Source of the DNA: Colwellia maritima | GTDB lineage: Bacteria > Pseudomonadota > Gammaproteobacteria > Enterobacterales > Alteromonadaceae | Length of the DNA stretch: 64,000 nt | Direction: 5' to 3' | Assembly: GCF_022669015.1 (NCBI RefSeq) | Contig: NZ_JAKKSL010000001.1 | Span: 62,001-126,000, forward strand | Shown here: piece by piece, positions 19,260-30,294 of the stretch | How the letters are laid out: each line of letters opens with the position of its first letter | Numbering within the stretch: the stretch's first letter is position 1 | Made by a program: the position numbers and the translations under genes | The notes under the pieces: generated by a model | Databases searched by the model: none | What the model saw: only the letters and a program-made list of their open reading frames with translations | Told to the model about the DNA's origin: nothing

Positions 19260-19577
19260 TTATTCGCTGATGTAGTTACAACAATAATCAACAATGGTTT
19301 TTGCTTTTATTTCAAATTCGCTATTAGCAGGAACATAAAAAGACTCTCCGCCTTGAATTGTTTGCCATTCGCTACTGCCAGGTAATAATATTTCACAGTC
19401 GCCGCCGGTTATTTCCATCAACTCTTTTTCTGCTGTGCCAAATTTATAATCGCCAGGCATCATTATACCCAATGTTTTAAAACTACCGTCTGTAAAGGTA
19501 ATTTTTCGGCTAGTTACTTTTCCATCAAAATAAACATTAGCTGCTTTGGTGATGGTTACATTAGTAAATTCAGTCAT
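19260..19577 (-). CDS. ppnP: Pyrimidine/purine nucleoside phosphorylase
   Basis: A 105-residue single-cupin protein matching the PpnP (YaiE, DUF1255) family over its length. Landmarks are the N-terminal [29 protein letters not shown], and F-Y-V-P-A-N-S-E-F. The E. coli protein cleaves several nucleosides with phosphate. It lies between ilvC and the TSUP gene, all on the minus strand. Confidence 0.93.
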   Translation of the reverse strand: MTEFTNVTITKAANVYFDGKVTSRKITFTDGSFKTLGIMMPGDYKFGTAEKELMEITGGDCEILLPGSSEWQTIQGGESFYVPANSEFEIKAKTIVDYCCNYISE

Positions 19578-19681
19578 TTTATTTTCCTATCAATTTTCAA
19601 ACTATTTTTAACAATAAAAAACGGCACTAACTTATAAAAATTTAATGCCGTTTTACGTTTATTTTTCTAAGCTAGTATGAA

Positions 19682-21163
19682 CTAGTTAGCTTCAACAATT
19701 TTTTTCATGTCGGTCATATAACCACGAAGTTTTTTACCAATTAACTCAACACCATGGCTACGAATAGCTTCATTCACTTCAATTAAACGCACGTTATCAA
19801 CGCCATTTGATGGGTTGGTAATACCGCCACCTAATTCTTCTAGCGTTAATTTGCTAGTAAATTCTGATAATAAAGGTACAGCCGCATGTGTAAACAAGTA
19901 ATTACCGTACTCTGCCGTATCCGAAATTACAACGTTCATTTCGTATAGTTTATTACGAGCAATACAGTTAGCAATTAATGGCGTTTCATGTAATGACTCA
20001 TAGTATGCTGACTCATCAATAATACCTGCAGCAACCATTGCTTCAAACGCTAACTCAACACCCGCTTTAATCATGGCAACAACAAAAATACCTTTGTCGT
20101 AATATTCCTGTTCAGTTATTTCAGTATCACAATCGGGTGCTAATTCAAATGACGTTTCTGCTGTTTCTGCACGCCATGTTAGTAAGTTAACATCATCATT
20201 TGCCCAATCTTGCATCATAGTTTCAGAGAAACGACCTTCAATGATGTCATCCATGTGTTTTTCAAATAACGGACGTAAAATAACTTTTAATTCTTCAGAC
20301 ATATCAAATGCTTTGATTTTCGCAGGATTTGATAAACGATCCATCATGTTAGTAATACCACCGTGCTTTAAGCCTTCAGTAGTCGTTTCTAAGCCGTATT
20401 GTAGTAATTTACGAGCGTAAGCTGCGTCAACACCCTGCTCAACTAATTGTTTGTGCCCTAATACCGCTGCTGTTTGCAACATACCACATAAAATAGTTTG
20501 CTCACCCATTAAGTCAGACTTAACTTCAGCGATGAATGACGACTCAAGAACACCCGCTCTGTCACCACCCGTTGCACTTGCGTAAGCTTTAGCAATTGCT
20601 AAACCATTGCCTTGTGGATCATTTTCAGGATGAACAGCGATAAGCGTTGGTACACCAAAGCCACGTTTGTATTCTTCACGTACTTCAGTACCTGGACATT
20701 TAGGTGCAACCATTACAACCGTAATATCAGAACGAATTTGCATGCCTTCTTCAACAATATTGAAACCGTGAGAGTAAGCTAGAGTTGAACCTTGCTTCAT
20801 GTGTGGCATAACCGCTGTTACTGCCGACGTATGTTGCTTATCAGGTGTTAAGTTCAATACTAAATCTGCCTGTGGAATTAATTCTGCGTAAGTACCCACA
20901 GTAAAACCATTTTCAGTAGCCCACTGCCAAGATTGACGTTTTGAAGAAATCGCTGCTTCACGTAAAGCATATGAAATATTTAAACCAGAATCACGCATGT
21001 TCAAACCTTGGTTTAAACCTTGTGCGCCACAACCCACAATAACAATATTCCAATCTTTAATGAAGTTACAGCCGTCGCTGAACTCTTCACGCTTCATAAA
21101 ACGACATTTGCCTAATTGGCCAAGCTTTTCACGTAAGCTTAAGGTATTAAAATAATTGCTCAT
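19682..21163 (-). CDS. ilvC: Ketol-acid reductoisomerase, long (class II) form
   Basis: A 493-residue NADPH- and Mg-dependent enzyme of valine and isoleucine synthesis, of the long form found in enteric and marine gammaproteobacteria. The Rossmann motif is [11 protein letters not shown]. Further blocks are [11 protein letters not shown], the metal-binding [12 protein letters not shown], and a duplicated C-terminal knotted domain. ilvY is divergently transcribed 190 bases away, the classical arrangement in which IlvY activates ilvC with the substrate as inducer. Confidence 0.97.
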   Translation of the reverse strand: MSNYFNTLSLREKLGQLGKCRFMKREEFSDGCNFIKDWNIVIVGCGAQGLNQGLNMRDSGLNISYALREAAISSKRQSWQWATENGFTVGTYAELIPQADLVLNLTPDKQHTSAVTAVMPHMKQGSTLAYSHGFNIVEEGMQIRSDITVVMVAPKCPGTEVREEYKRGFGVPTLIAVHPENDPQGNGLAIAKAYASATGGDRAGVLESSFIAEVKSDLMGEQTILCGMLQTAAVLGHKQLVEQGVDAAYARKLLQYGLETTTEGLKHGGITNMMDRLSNPAKIKAFDMSEELKVILRPLFEKHMDDIIEGRFSETMMQDWANDDVNLLTWRAETAETSFELAPDCDTEITEQEYYDKGIFVVAMIKAGVELAFEAMVAAGIIDESAYYESLHETPLIANCIARNKLYEMNVVISDTAEYGNYLFTHAAVPLLSEFTSKLTLEELGGGITNPSNGVDNVRLIEVNEAIRSHGVELIGKKLRGYMTDMKKIVEAN

Positions 21164-21260
21164 GGTAGTTCCTATTCAGTATTCTAAAATAATGGTCAAC
21201 TAACGTTAGCATGCTAACTAATAGTTTTTAAGTTGAACAGAGCATAACGCAAAACAAACA

Positions 21261-21319
21261 TTGCACAAAATGATATATTTGCATCTATACGTTTCACATT
21301 ATGCAATAATGCATATAAT
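21261..21319. promoter_or_regulatory. Candidate IlvY operators between ilvC and ilvY
   Basis: Two similar elements sit in the divergent promoter: TTGCACAAAATG...TTTGCA at 21261-21283 and ATTATGCAATAATGCATA starting at 21298. Both carry TTGCA/TGCAA half sites. Tandem operators are known for IlvY in E. coli; the assignment here rests on position and repetition. Confidence 0.5.
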
Positions 21320-21352
21320 GTTAGTAAAATAATTATTCTAACGGAGTAAATT

Positions 21353-22246
21353 ATGGATAAAAAAGCACTAGCTATGTTTGTGCATTTGAGCCAAACACTA
21401 CATTTTGGTAAAACAGCGGTAGCATTTCATGTTAGCCCCTCTACGTTGAGCCGTGTAATACAGCGGCTAGAGCAAGAGGTAACCAGTGATTTACTTCATA
21501 GAGACAATCGCACCGTTGCATTAACTGATGCAGGAAAGAAATTTAAACATTATGCAGAACAACAATTAGAACAATGGCAATCATTTAAAAATTCGTTAGA
21601 TGAAAAAACAGAATTGTTAACAGGTAAACTACATATTTATTGTTCTGTAACCGCAGCCTATAGTCACCTTCCTCCTTTACTGGAACGCTTTCGTAGTCAA
21701 CATCCCTTAGTAGAAATAATGTTGACCACGGGTGATGCTGCAGATGGTTTAGAGCTAGTACAAAATAAATCGGTCGATTTCGCAATAGCAGCCAACCCAG
21801 AACATTTACCTCGTAGTGTCTATTTTCATCATCTTGCTACGATTCCGTTAGCTGTTATTGCGCCAACCATGCAATGTAAAGCATTACAATTATTGAAAAT
21901 AGATGAGCAACAATACAGCACAATACCTTGGTCGGAAATACCCATTATTTTGCCTGAACACGGTGCAGCCCGTAAACGATTTGAGTATTGGTATCGAAAA
22001 AAACAACAAGGGAAAGCCAATATTTATGCGACCGTGTCGGGGCATGAGGCATTGGTGAGTATGGTTGCGCTCGGTTGTGGTGTAGGTATTGTGCCGCAAG
22101 TGGTTGTTGAAAATAGTCCAGTGAAAGACAGAGTACAATATTTAGCCGATGTCGGAGAAATTGAACCCTTTGACTTAGGTATTTGCTGTTTAAATCAGTC
22201 TCGCGCACAACCGCTCATCAAAGCCTTTTTTTCGTCAATAAGCTAA
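21353..22246 (+). CDS. ilvY: LysR-family activator of ilvC
   Basis: A 297-residue LysR-type regulator. The N-terminal winged helix (F-G-K-T-A-V-A-F-H-V-S-P-S-T-L-S-R-V-I-Q) is followed by a substrate-binding domain with G-K-L-H-I-Y-C-S-V-T-A-A-Y near residue 95. The family identity rests on resemblance to IlvY and on the divergent position to ilvC. The ATG at 21353 follows AACGGAG. Its stop is 15 bases from that of the convergent comM gene. Confidence 0.93.
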   Translation: MDKKALAMFVHLSQTLHFGKTAVAFHVSPSTLSRVIQRLEQEVTSDLLHRDNRTVALTDAGKKFKHYAEQQLEQWQSFKNSLDEKTELLTGKLHIYCSVTAAYSHLPPLLERFRSQHPLVEIMLTTGDAADGLELVQNKSVDFAIAANPEHLPRSVYFHHLATIPLAVIAPTMQCKALQLLKIDEQQYSTIPWSEIPIILPEHGAARKRFEYWYRKKQQGKANIYATVSGHEALVSMVALGCGVGIVPQVVVENSPVKDRVQYLADVGEIEPFDLGICCLNQSRAQPLIKAFFSSIS

Positions 22247-22260
22247 AATTCGCAATAATA

Positions 22261-23788
22261 TTACACCGCGACAGAGCTAGTCAAATGACGTAATAATCGA
22301 TCCATGGCCCGATATGACAAGGCCTCTACAAGATGCTCATGAAGTATTTCATCACAATTGTTCATATCTGCCGGCATTGTTCGAGCAATTTTTAAAATTT
22401 TATGATGTGCCCTAGTCGAAAGTCCTAATTTCTCCACAGCTAATTCAAGAAACTCATTATCGTCAAACGATAAATGGCAAAAACTTTTTAATTCACTGGT
22501 GCCTATGTGCGCATTCGCTTTACCTTGACGCGCTAATTGTTTCAACCGACATGCCTGCACTCGTTGCTGCACAACCTCACTGGTTTCGTTCATGTCCGTA
22601 TCCCCTGCCCAAGTGCCGCGAGGTAATCGAGCAACTTCAACTTGAATATCAATTCTATCTAGAAAGGGACCCGATAATCGGTTCAAATAGCGTAATACCT
22701 GCTCAGGCGTACTACGATTATCATTGTAAAATCCTGTAGGGCTAGGGTTCATCGCCGCTATAAGTTGAAATCGAGCAGGGAAACATTGTTTATGCATAGC
22801 ACGAGAAATGGTAACTTCACCTGATTCCATTGGCTCACGCAATACATCCAACACCTTGCGCTCAAATTCTGGCAACTCATCTAAAAACAACACACCATTG
22901 TGTGCTAGCGAAATTTCGCCAGGCTTTGGCTGACTACCTCCCCCTACTAATGCCGCTGACGAAGCAGTGTGGTGTGGTGCCCGAAATGGACGAGTTAACC
23001 ATGACTTTGCACTAATGCTCTGATTACTTATAGATTGAATAGCCGCAACTTCTAATGCCTCTTGCTCCGTCATTTTCGGTAAAATTCCTGCTAACCTGCT
23101 TGCTAACATGGTTTTACCTGTTCCAGGTGGGCCAATAAAAAGTAAATTGTGGTTGCCACTGGCTGCAATTTCTAATGCGCGTTTTGCTAACGGTTGTCCG
23201 ATCACATCGCTAATATCTAATTCATTAATTTCACTAAATTCTTCTAACGCTTTTTCTTGTACTAAGGGTAATAGTGTTTGCCTTGAAAAGTGAGGATATA
23301 GCTGACTTAAATGATCGATGGCATGAATTTTAGCCTTTTTAACCCAACTCGCTTGTTCACTATTTTGCATGGGTATCACTAAGGTTCGATTATTCTCACT
23401 ACAAGACATTGCCATCGGAATTTCACCAATAATGGCTCTTAGTTCACCTGAAAGCGCGAGTTCTCCAAAGAAATTCGTATTGGGCTAAATCAACTTGGGG
23501 AATTTGTGCAGAAGCAGCCAAAATGCCAACCGCAATAGGTAAGTCAAAACGCCCGCCCTCTTTGGGTAAATCCGCCGGTGCTAAATTAATGGTTATTCTT
23601 TTTGCCGGAAACTCATAACCACAATTGATGATAGCACTACGAACACGATCTTTAGATTCTTTCACGGAGGCTTCTGGCAAACCAACAATATGAAAAGCAG
23701 GTAAACCATTAGCCAAATGTACTTCAACAGTCACAAGAGGGGATTCTAAACCAACACGGGCACGGCTATAAACACAAGCGAGAGACAT
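22261..23788 (-). CDS. comM: ComM, Mg-chelatase-like AAA+ helicase of natural transformation (one frame error)
   Basis: About 509 residues, the usual ComM length. The N-terminal ChlI-type domain (R-A-R-V-G-L-E-S-P-L-V-T-V-E-V-H, A-P-A-D-L-P-K-E-G-G-R-F-D-L-P) is followed by an AAA+ domain with Walker A G-P-P-G-T-G-K-T-M-L, Walker B L-F-L-D-E-L-P-E-F, and a C-terminal Mg-chelatase lid. ComM acts as a hexameric helicase promoting branch migration during transformation. The frame breaks at the plus-strand A-run 23471-23473; removing one base restores E-F-F-G-E-L-A-L-S-G-E-L-R. Presence of comM hints at competence but does not prove it. Confidence 0.93.
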
Positions 23789-24079
23789 AAAAATTCCATT
23801 TAGTTAATTCCTTTTTCTTAGTGTAGGAAACTATTCATTATAATTCTAACTTTCACGGTATTTTTCATAACAATACGTTAAATTCCCTTTTTCATATAAC
23901 TTTTACTTATTTAGATAGAGCTAAAAAATGGAAAAAAAGCTTGCTCAAAACATTAGGGCTATGGTACTAATTTAAATAAGAGATTGAACTGTGCATAAAA
24001 ATTCACAAAATAAATATAAATTGTCAGTTTTAGTCAGATTAGTTCGCTAATTAAAAACGAAAAAAGCAAATCAAACATA

Positions 24080-24169
24080 ATGAAAAATTTTAGCTCAATT
24101 ATTAACGTAATTATTATTAACATACTCGTCGTGGTGGTAAAATCATCTCGAGGGGTTTCGTTCAGCTAA
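24080..24169 (+). CDS. ilvL: Branched-chain attenuator leader peptide
   Basis: A 29-codon ORF immediately upstream of the ilvG attenuator. Its centre is a run rich in Ile, Val and Leu: I-I-N-V-I-I-I-N-I-L-V-V-V-V. It ends K-S-S-R-G-V-S-F-S. The density of Ile and Val codons and its position before a terminator hairpin are the classical signs of ribosome-mediated attenuation by charged branched-chain tRNAs. The peptide itself is not expected to have another function. Confidence 0.9.
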   Translation: MKNFSSIINVIIINILVVVVKSSRGVSFS

Positions 24170-24190
24170 AATAAGCAACACAGAAATACT

Positions 24191-24228
24191 AACCCTCGCT
24201 TCGAAAGAACCGAGGGTTTTGTTTTTTT
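24191..24228 (+). terminator. Attenuator of the ilvGMDA operon
   Basis: AACCCTCG, a short loop, then CGAGGGTT followed by TTGTTTTTTT makes a typical intrinsic terminator. It starts 21 bases after the leader-peptide stop and ends 40 bases before ilvG. With the leader peptide it forms a complete attenuation module. Confidence 0.9.
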
Positions 24229-24268
24229 GGAGCATAATTTAAAACACTAAGCAACTTTTGGAAATATC

Positions 24269-25930
24269 ATGACTGACAGCAAACCGTTAACTGGCGGCGG
24301 ATTACTATTTAACATACTTGAACAACATGGCGTTCACCATATATTTGGATATCCTGGTGGCGCCATCATGCCTATTTACGATGCTTTATATGACAGCAAT
24401 GTTAAGCATTTTCTTTGTCGACATGAACAAGGTGCCGCTTTTTCAGCAGTCGGTTATGCAAGAGCCTCAGGTAAAATTGGTGTTTGTATGGCAACGTCAG
24501 GTCCTGGTGCCACTAACTTGATTACAGGTCTTGCAGATGCGCTTGCTGACTCTATTCCTCTCGTTGCTATTACAGGTCAAGTACCTACTGCAGCAATGGG
24601 CAGTGATGCTTTTCAAGAAACAGATATTTTTGGTTTATCGCTTGCTTGCACCAAACATTCCTTTCAAGTTCATCACGTAGATGAATTAGAAGATGTATTA
24701 CACCAAGCCTTCGAAATAGCGCTTGAAGGCAGACAAGGTCCAGTACTTGTTGATATTCCAAAAGATGTACAAATGGCCACGGTAGTACAAAACTTCAAAT
24801 CAGCGGCACCACTTAAAAATAAAGTGAAATTGCCACTTGCCGACATCACTAAAGCACTGGATTTATTAACTCACGCCAAGCAACCTATCCTTTATGTTGG
24901 TGGCGGTGTTGGCATGGCAAATGCCATTGATGAAGTTAGAGCATTTGCAAAAACTACTGGCATTCCATCAGTATCAACATTAAAAGGCTTAGGTGCTTTA
25001 GATAACACTAACACAAACTATTTGGGCATGTTAGGTATGCATGGTACCAAAGCGGCCAACTTAGCCGTTCATGATTGTGATTTATTGATTGCGGTTGGTG
25101 CTCGTTTTGACGATAGAGTTACTGGGAAATTGAACCAATTTGCCCCTGATGCCAAAGTAATACATTTTGATATTGATATCGCTGAAATAAATAAACGTAG
25201 ACAAGCTGACGCCCCTATTCTAGGTGATTTAAAAGCAAACTTGCCATTATTGACCATGCCACTCAATATTGAACCTTGGCAAGCCCAAGTTCAACAAATG
25301 AAAAGTGACTTTAAATGGCGATACGATCACCCAGGTGAGCAAATTTATGCACCCGCCGTATTAAAAGAAGTAAGCGACTTAATGCCGAAAAACACTTGTG
25401 TTACAACCGATGTTGGTCAACATCAAATGTGGGCGGCACAGCACATGGGATTTGACGATCCTGCTAATTTTTTAACCGGTAGTATGGGTACAATGGGCTT
25501 TGGTTTACCTGCAGCAATTGGCGCGCAAATCAGCCGACCGCATGACACGGTAATAGCCGTATCAGGTGATGGTTCAATCATGATGAACGTACAAGAATTA
25601 GCGACAATTAAACGTTATCAAATTCCAGTTAAAATTGTTCTTATTGATAACGCAAAACTTGGCATGGTACGCCAATGGCAAGACTTGTTTTTCGATGGTC
25701 GATTAAGTGAAACTGATTTAGCTGATAACCCCGATTTTTGTATGTTAGCGACTGCTTTTGATATCAAAGCAAAACAAATAACGAAAAAAAGTGAAGTCAC
25801 TGAGGCAATTAACGAAATGTTAGACCATGACGGTCCTTACTTATTACAAGTAAAAATTGATGCCTGTGATAATGTTTGGCCGTTAGTACCACCAAACAGT
25901 GCCAACAACGAGATGATGGAGAGTGCTTAA
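24269..25930 (+). CDS. ilvG: Acetolactate synthase II, large subunit
   Basis: A 553-residue ThDP-dependent acetohydroxyacid synthase catalytic subunit, first common enzyme of branched-chain amino acid synthesis. Landmarks are the N-terminal catalytic Glu in L-C-R-H-E-Q-G-A-A, the [13 protein letters not shown] block, the FAD-binding middle domain, and the ThDP motif [12 protein letters not shown]. The frame is intact. It lies behind the attenuator and one base before ilvM. Confidence 0.96.
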   Translation: MTDSKPLTGGGLLFNILEQHGVHHIFGYPGGAIMPIYDALYDSNVKHFLCRHEQGAAFSAVGYARASGKIGVCMATSGPGATNLITGLADALADSIPLVAITGQVPTAAMGSDAFQETDIFGLSLACTKHSFQVHHVDELEDVLHQAFEIALEGRQGPVLVDIPKDVQMATVVQNFKSAAPLKNKVKLPLADITKALDLLTHAKQPILYVGGGVGMANAIDEVRAFAKTTGIPSVSTLKGLGALDNTNTNYLGMLGMHGTKAANLAVHDCDLLIAVGARFDDRVTGKLNQFAPDAKVIHFDIDIAEINKRRQADAPILGDLKANLPLLTMPLNIEPWQAQVQQMKSDFKWRYDHPGEQIYAPAVLKEVSDLMPKNTCVTTDVGQHQMWAAQHMGFDDPANFLTGSMGTMGFGLPAAIGAQISRPHDTVIAVSGDGSIMMNVQELATIKRYQIPVKIVLIDNAKLGMVRQWQDLFFDGRLSETDLADNPDFCMLATAFDIKAKQITKKSEVTEAINEMLDHDGPYLLQVKIDACDNVWPLVPPNSANNEMMESA

Positions 25931-25931
25931 C

Positions 25932-26219
25932 ATGAATAACTTGCCTTTGAATAAATATACATTAATCATCATGACCGATGATAAACAGGTTGTACTAGAA
26001 AGAATTTTACAAGTAACTCGTTATCGTGGCTTCTTAATCGATGGTATAACCGCCGGCGTTAATAATGCTAACAACATTGCTACTATTGAATTATTAGTCA
26101 GTAGTGATCGCCCTATTACGCTGTTAGTTGACCAAATTAATAAACTAGTCGACATCAAAAGTGTCAAAGTAGACAATAAAACGTCACAATTAGCTAGTAA
26201 AAAAGAGTGTAGTGCTTAA
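25932..26219 (+). CDS. ilvM: Acetolactate synthase II, small regulatory subunit
   Basis: A 95-residue ACT-domain subunit, close to the 87 residues of E. coli IlvM. The core reads V-V-L-E-R-I-L-Q-V-T-R-Y-R-G-F and then I-A-T-I-E-L-L-V-S-S-D-R-P-I. I start at the ATG at 25932, one base past the ilvG stop; an upstream in-frame start inside ilvG is less likely. It is expected to stabilise the catalytic subunit. Confidence 0.92.
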   Translation: MNNLPLNKYTLIIMTDDKQVVLERILQVTRYRGFLIDGITAGVNNANNIATIELLVSSDRPITLLVDQINKLVDIKSVKVDNKTSQLASKKECSA

Positions 26220-26487
26220 ACCATTAGTTTCAAAACATTAACAGCCTGTTATTAATGATAATGATTGCTCATTGTAAAAGTACACTTTTCGTAGTCAGTT
26301 GGCATTGTAGCCATAACGGATATATTTCCTTTATCTACCCACCAACTGATTACGATTACAATAATTAGCAGTACAAAAATTTAGAAAACCCCAAACACTA
26401 TTTTAAAAGTCTATTTGCTGAATATTTTCACCGAATAAACTTTCAAAATATAATTAACTACTTTATTTTCAAACGGAACCCAATATC
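26220..26487 (+). other. ilvM-ilvD spacer lacking ilvE, with an inverted repeat
   Basis: In E. coli ilvE sits between ilvM and ilvD; here there is only a 268-base gap. It contains an inverted repeat, GTAGTCAGTTGG near 26290 and CCAACTGATTAC near 26341 (one mismatch in twelve), enclosing about 40 bases that could fold into a long hairpin. No T-run follows, so it is not a simple terminator. A role in mRNA processing or stability is only a guess. Confidence 0.35.
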
Positions 26488-28349
26488 ATGCCTAAATTAA
26501 GATCAGCAACTTCAACCCAAGGCCGTAATATGGTCGGGCGCTCGCGCTCTATGGCGTGCTACAGGAATGACTGATGGCGATTTTGGTAAGCCTATCATAG
26601 CCGTGGTCAATTCCTTCACACAGTTTGTACCAGGCCATGTACATTTAAAAGACATGGGACAACTGGTTGCCGGCGCTATTGAAGAAGCCGGCGGTGTTGC
26701 CAAAGAATTCAATACAATTGCCGTAGACGACGGGATTGCTATGGGTCATAGCGGTATGCTTTATAGCTTACCTTCACGTGATTTAATTGCCGATTCAGTC
26801 GAGTATATGGTTAATGCTCATTGTGCTGATGCCATGGTGTGTATTTCTAACTGTGACAAAATTACCCCAGGTATGATGATGGCAGCTATGCGCATTAATA
26901 TTCCTGTTATTTTTGTGTCAGGTGGGCCAATGGAAGCGGGTAAAACTAAGTTATCTGACCAAATCATTAAACTTGATTTAGTTGATGCGATGATTCAAGG
27001 TGCTGATCCTGAAGTGAGTAACGATCAAAGTGATCAAGTAGAGCGTTCAGCTTGTCCTACTTGTGGTTCATGTTCAGGTATGTTTACCGCCAACTCAATG
27101 AACTGTTTAGCCGAAGCACTCGGCTTAGCCTTACCTGGCAATGGTTCTATGTTAGCGACTCATGCAGATCGCAAACAATTATTTTTAAATGCCGGGAAAC
27201 AAATCGTTGAGCTAACTAAACGTTATTATCAAGATAACGATGATTCAGCCTTACCTCGTAATATCGCTAATAAAAATTCTTTTGCCAATGCCATGTGCTT
27301 AGATATTGCTATGGGCGGTTCAACAAATACTATTTTGCATCTACTTGCCATCGCCCAAGAAGCAGAAATAGATTACACCATGGAAGATATGGATAAGTTA
27401 TCACGTCTTGTGCCGCAACTCTGTAAAGTCGCCCCCTCTACCCCTGAATATCACATGGAAGATGTACATCGTGCGGGTGGTGTCATTGCCATTTTAGGCG
27501 AATTAGCTCGTGCTAACTTACTAAAAACCGATGTACCTAACATTTTAGGTACCACGTTGGCTGATGTGATTGCTAAATATGACATCACTTTAACTGATGA
27601 TGAAGACGTTAAAAAATTCTATCGTCGCCCAAACAGGCATTCGTACTACCAAAGCCTTTAGTCAAGATTGTCGTTGGGATACATTAGATGATGATAGAAC
27701 AAATGGTTGTATCCGTAGTATTGATAATGCATTTTCAACTGAAGGCGGGTTAGCGGTATTATCTGGCAATATTGCCATTGACGGTTGTGTAGTAAAAACC
27801 GCAGGCGTAAGTGACGACAACCTTATTTTCACTGGTCCTGCCCATATTTTTGAAAGCCAAGATGATGCTGTTGCCGGCATTCTCGACGGTAAAGTAGTTG
27901 CCGGTGAAGTCGTTGTTATTCGTTACGAAGGCCCTAAAGGCGGACCAGGCATGCAAGAAATGCTTTACCCAACCACTTACTTAAAATCAATGGGATTAGG
28001 TAAAGAATGTGCCTTACTGACAGATGGTCGTTTTTCAGGTGGTACATCAGGTTTGTCTATTGGTCATGTTTCTCCAGAGGCAGCTGATGGTGGTGCTATC
28101 GCCTTAGTTGAGCAAGGCGATATTATCCATATTGATATTCCTAATCGTTCAATTGAATTTCAAGTAAGCGATGAAATAATGGCCGAGCGTAAAGCCGCAA
28201 TGGAAGCCAAAGGAATCAAGGCATGGAAACCTAAAGACAGAATTCGTCCAATTAGCTATGCATTAAAAAATTACGCCATGTTAGCAACTAGTGCTGATAA
28301 AGGTGCTGTAAGAAACCGTGATTTACTCGACGGACTTGTGGGTAAATAA
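26488..28349 (+). CDS. ilvD: Dihydroxyacid dehydratase (two frame errors)
   Basis: An Fe-S dehydratase of about 619 residues, third enzyme of valine and isoleucine synthesis. Cluster and active-site blocks are [24 protein letters not shown], and [10 protein letters not shown]. The true start is the ATG at 26488 (M-P-K-L-R-S-A-T). Frame breaks occur at the G-run 26536-26538 (one G too many) and at the C-run 27628-27630 (one C too many); both repairs give the family sequence. The stop overlaps the ilvA start as TAATG, so the two are translationally coupled. Confidence 0.95.
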
Positions 28350-29901
28350 TGACGAATACGCAAAGCAAAGCATTGCTCGCGCAACACGCCGAGCAACTTG
28401 ATTATTTAAGACGCATACTGCTTGCGCCTGTTTATGATATAGCTATTGAAACAGAGCTGACTCACTTAACAAAATTATCTACCCGTTTGAATAATCACAT
28501 TTATTTGAAACGAGAAGATCAACAACCGGTGCATTCCTTTAAGTTACGAGGGGCTTACAACAAACTTTCTAATTTAAGTGAAGCTGAATGTATTCATGGG
28601 GTTATTGCTGCTTCAGCAGGTAACCATGCTCAGGGTTTAGCGCTTGCTGCTAGTAAATTAGGCATTAAAGCCACTATAGTTATGCCTAAAACTACCCCAG
28701 ATATCAAAGTCGACAATGTTCGACGTTTTGGTGGTGAAGTGCGCTTAGTAGGCAATAGTTTTAATGAAGCACAAGAAGCCTCTATTGAATATGCAAAAGC
28801 GGAAAATAAAACGCTGATCCACCCTTTTGACGATGTAGATGTTATTGTTGGACAAGGCACAGTAGCTAAAGAGCTTTTACAGCAACATGCTAAAACTGAT
28901 GTTGTTTTTGTTCCTGTCGGTGGCGGTGGTTTACTTGCCGGCATCGCTGTTTATTTAAAGCAATTAAGTCCTAACACTAAAATTATTGGTGTAGAAGCCG
29001 AAGATTCTGCGTGTTTAAAAGCCGCCTTAGCCGCAGGTAAACCTGTAGATTTACCTCAAGTAGGCTTGTTTGCTGATGGGGTTGCAGTAAAACGCATTGG
29101 TGAGCATACGTTTAATTTAATTAAACAATACTGTGATGATGTAATTACTGTAAGCACCGATGAAATTTGTGCTTCAATTAAAGATATTTTTGAACAAACG
29201 CGTGTTATCGCTGAACCCGCAGGTGCATTGTCGTTAGCGGGATTACAAAAATATTGTGCTACAAGTGAGAAAACAGATCAGTCTTTAGTTGCCATACTAT
29301 CAGGCGCTAACATGAACTTTCATAGTTTACGTTATGTTTCTGAACGTTGTGAATTAGGTGAGAAAAAGAAGCAGTGCTTGCGGTAACAATCCCTGAAGAG
29401 AAAGGCAGCTTTAAACGTTTTTGCCAAACCATTGGCAATAGAGCGATTACTGAATTTAATTACCGCTATACAGGTGAAGCAAGTGCGAACGTTTTTGTTG
29501 GTGTTCGCTTAGGCGGCAATCCACAAGAACGCCAACAAATACTCGATCTATTAATGAAAGCTAACTATCAAGTGAATGACTTCACCGATAATGAATTAGC
29601 CAAATTACATGTTCGCTATATGATCGGTGGTAAAAACAAAACCGAGAATATGAATGAACGTCTATTTAGTTTTGAATTTCCTGAGCATCCTGGGGCATTA
29701 GAAAAGTTCCTTGATGCTATGGGTGGAATTTTCAATATCACACTCTTCCATTACCGAAATCATGGCGCAGCATTTGGGCAAGTACTCGGTTTTGAAGTCA
29801 GTAAGGATAAAGAAAGTGAATTTTTCGAGCACTTAAATGCCTTAGGTTATCAGTTCGAAGAAGCAACAGATAATCTTGCCTATCAGGCTTTTCTGAACTA
29901 A
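28349..29901 (+). CDS. ilvA: Biosynthetic threonine deaminase (one frame error)
   Basis: A PLP enzyme of about 517 residues that makes 2-oxobutyrate from threonine for isoleucine synthesis. The PLP lysine lies in V-H-S-F-K-L-R-G-A-Y-N-K, the phosphate-binding loop in P-V-G-G-G-G-L-L-A-G. Two ACT-like regulatory domains at the C-terminus (about 340-510) mark the allosteric, isoleucine-inhibited form. The A-run 29363-29367 is one A short; adding it joins G-E-K-K to E-A-V-L-A-V-T-I-P-E-E-K. Last gene of the ilv operon. Confidence 0.95.
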
Positions 29902-29974
29902 AAACCCTCATCTTTATTTACTCTATTTAAAGAGATGGCTTTTGCATTTTAGTTAAACAACTTAGCGACTATTC

Positions 29975-30007
29975 AAAGGGGATTTATATCCCCTTTATCA
30001 TTTTTTC
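29975..30007 (+). terminator. Terminator of the ilv operon
   Basis: AAAGGGGAT and ATCCCCTTT form a perfect 9-bp stem with a four-base loop, followed by ATCATTTTTT. A weaker hairpin with the arms CATCTTTA and TAAAGAGATG precedes it near 29909-29935. Confidence 0.85.
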
Positions 30008-30120
30008 CCTCCATAAAACACTCACTTCAAGCTCACCAATTCTATTAAATTTATTCTCATATTAACGAGCTTAAAACAAGTAAAATTTACGTTTATTACG
30101 CTTCTAACCAAAAAACAAAA

Positions 30121-30168
30121 ACACTATATATTGTGCTAAATCAAATAAACAATACAACATATAGAATT
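30121..30168. promoter_or_regulatory. Paired NrdR boxes upstream of nrdJ
   Basis: ACACTATATATTGTGC at 30121-30136 is a nearly exact NrdR box. A weaker box with TACAACATATAG begins at 30153, 32 bases (three helical turns) away, which is the usual NrdR pair spacing. NrdR represses ribonucleotide reductase genes when dATP is high. Confidence 0.85.
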
Positions 30169-30182
30169 ACATTGACAAGCAT

Positions 30183-30196
30183 GTGATTTCGATCAA
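30183..30196. promoter_or_regulatory. FNR-type site upstream of nrdJ
   Basis: GTGAT-TTCG-ATCAA differs by one base from the FNR/Anr consensus TTGAT-N4-ATCAA. It lies 15 bases past the NrdR pair and about 100 bases before the nrdJ start. A perfect version occurs before nrdG, which supports the assignment. Confidence 0.65.
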
Positions 30197-30294
30197 CTAT
30201 TGAATTCAATATAAAAAAGGGTGTTTGTCTGTTTTTAAGCACTCATTTCACTGCACTATGCAAAGCAAAGCAAAAAATCATGAGAAGATAAATA

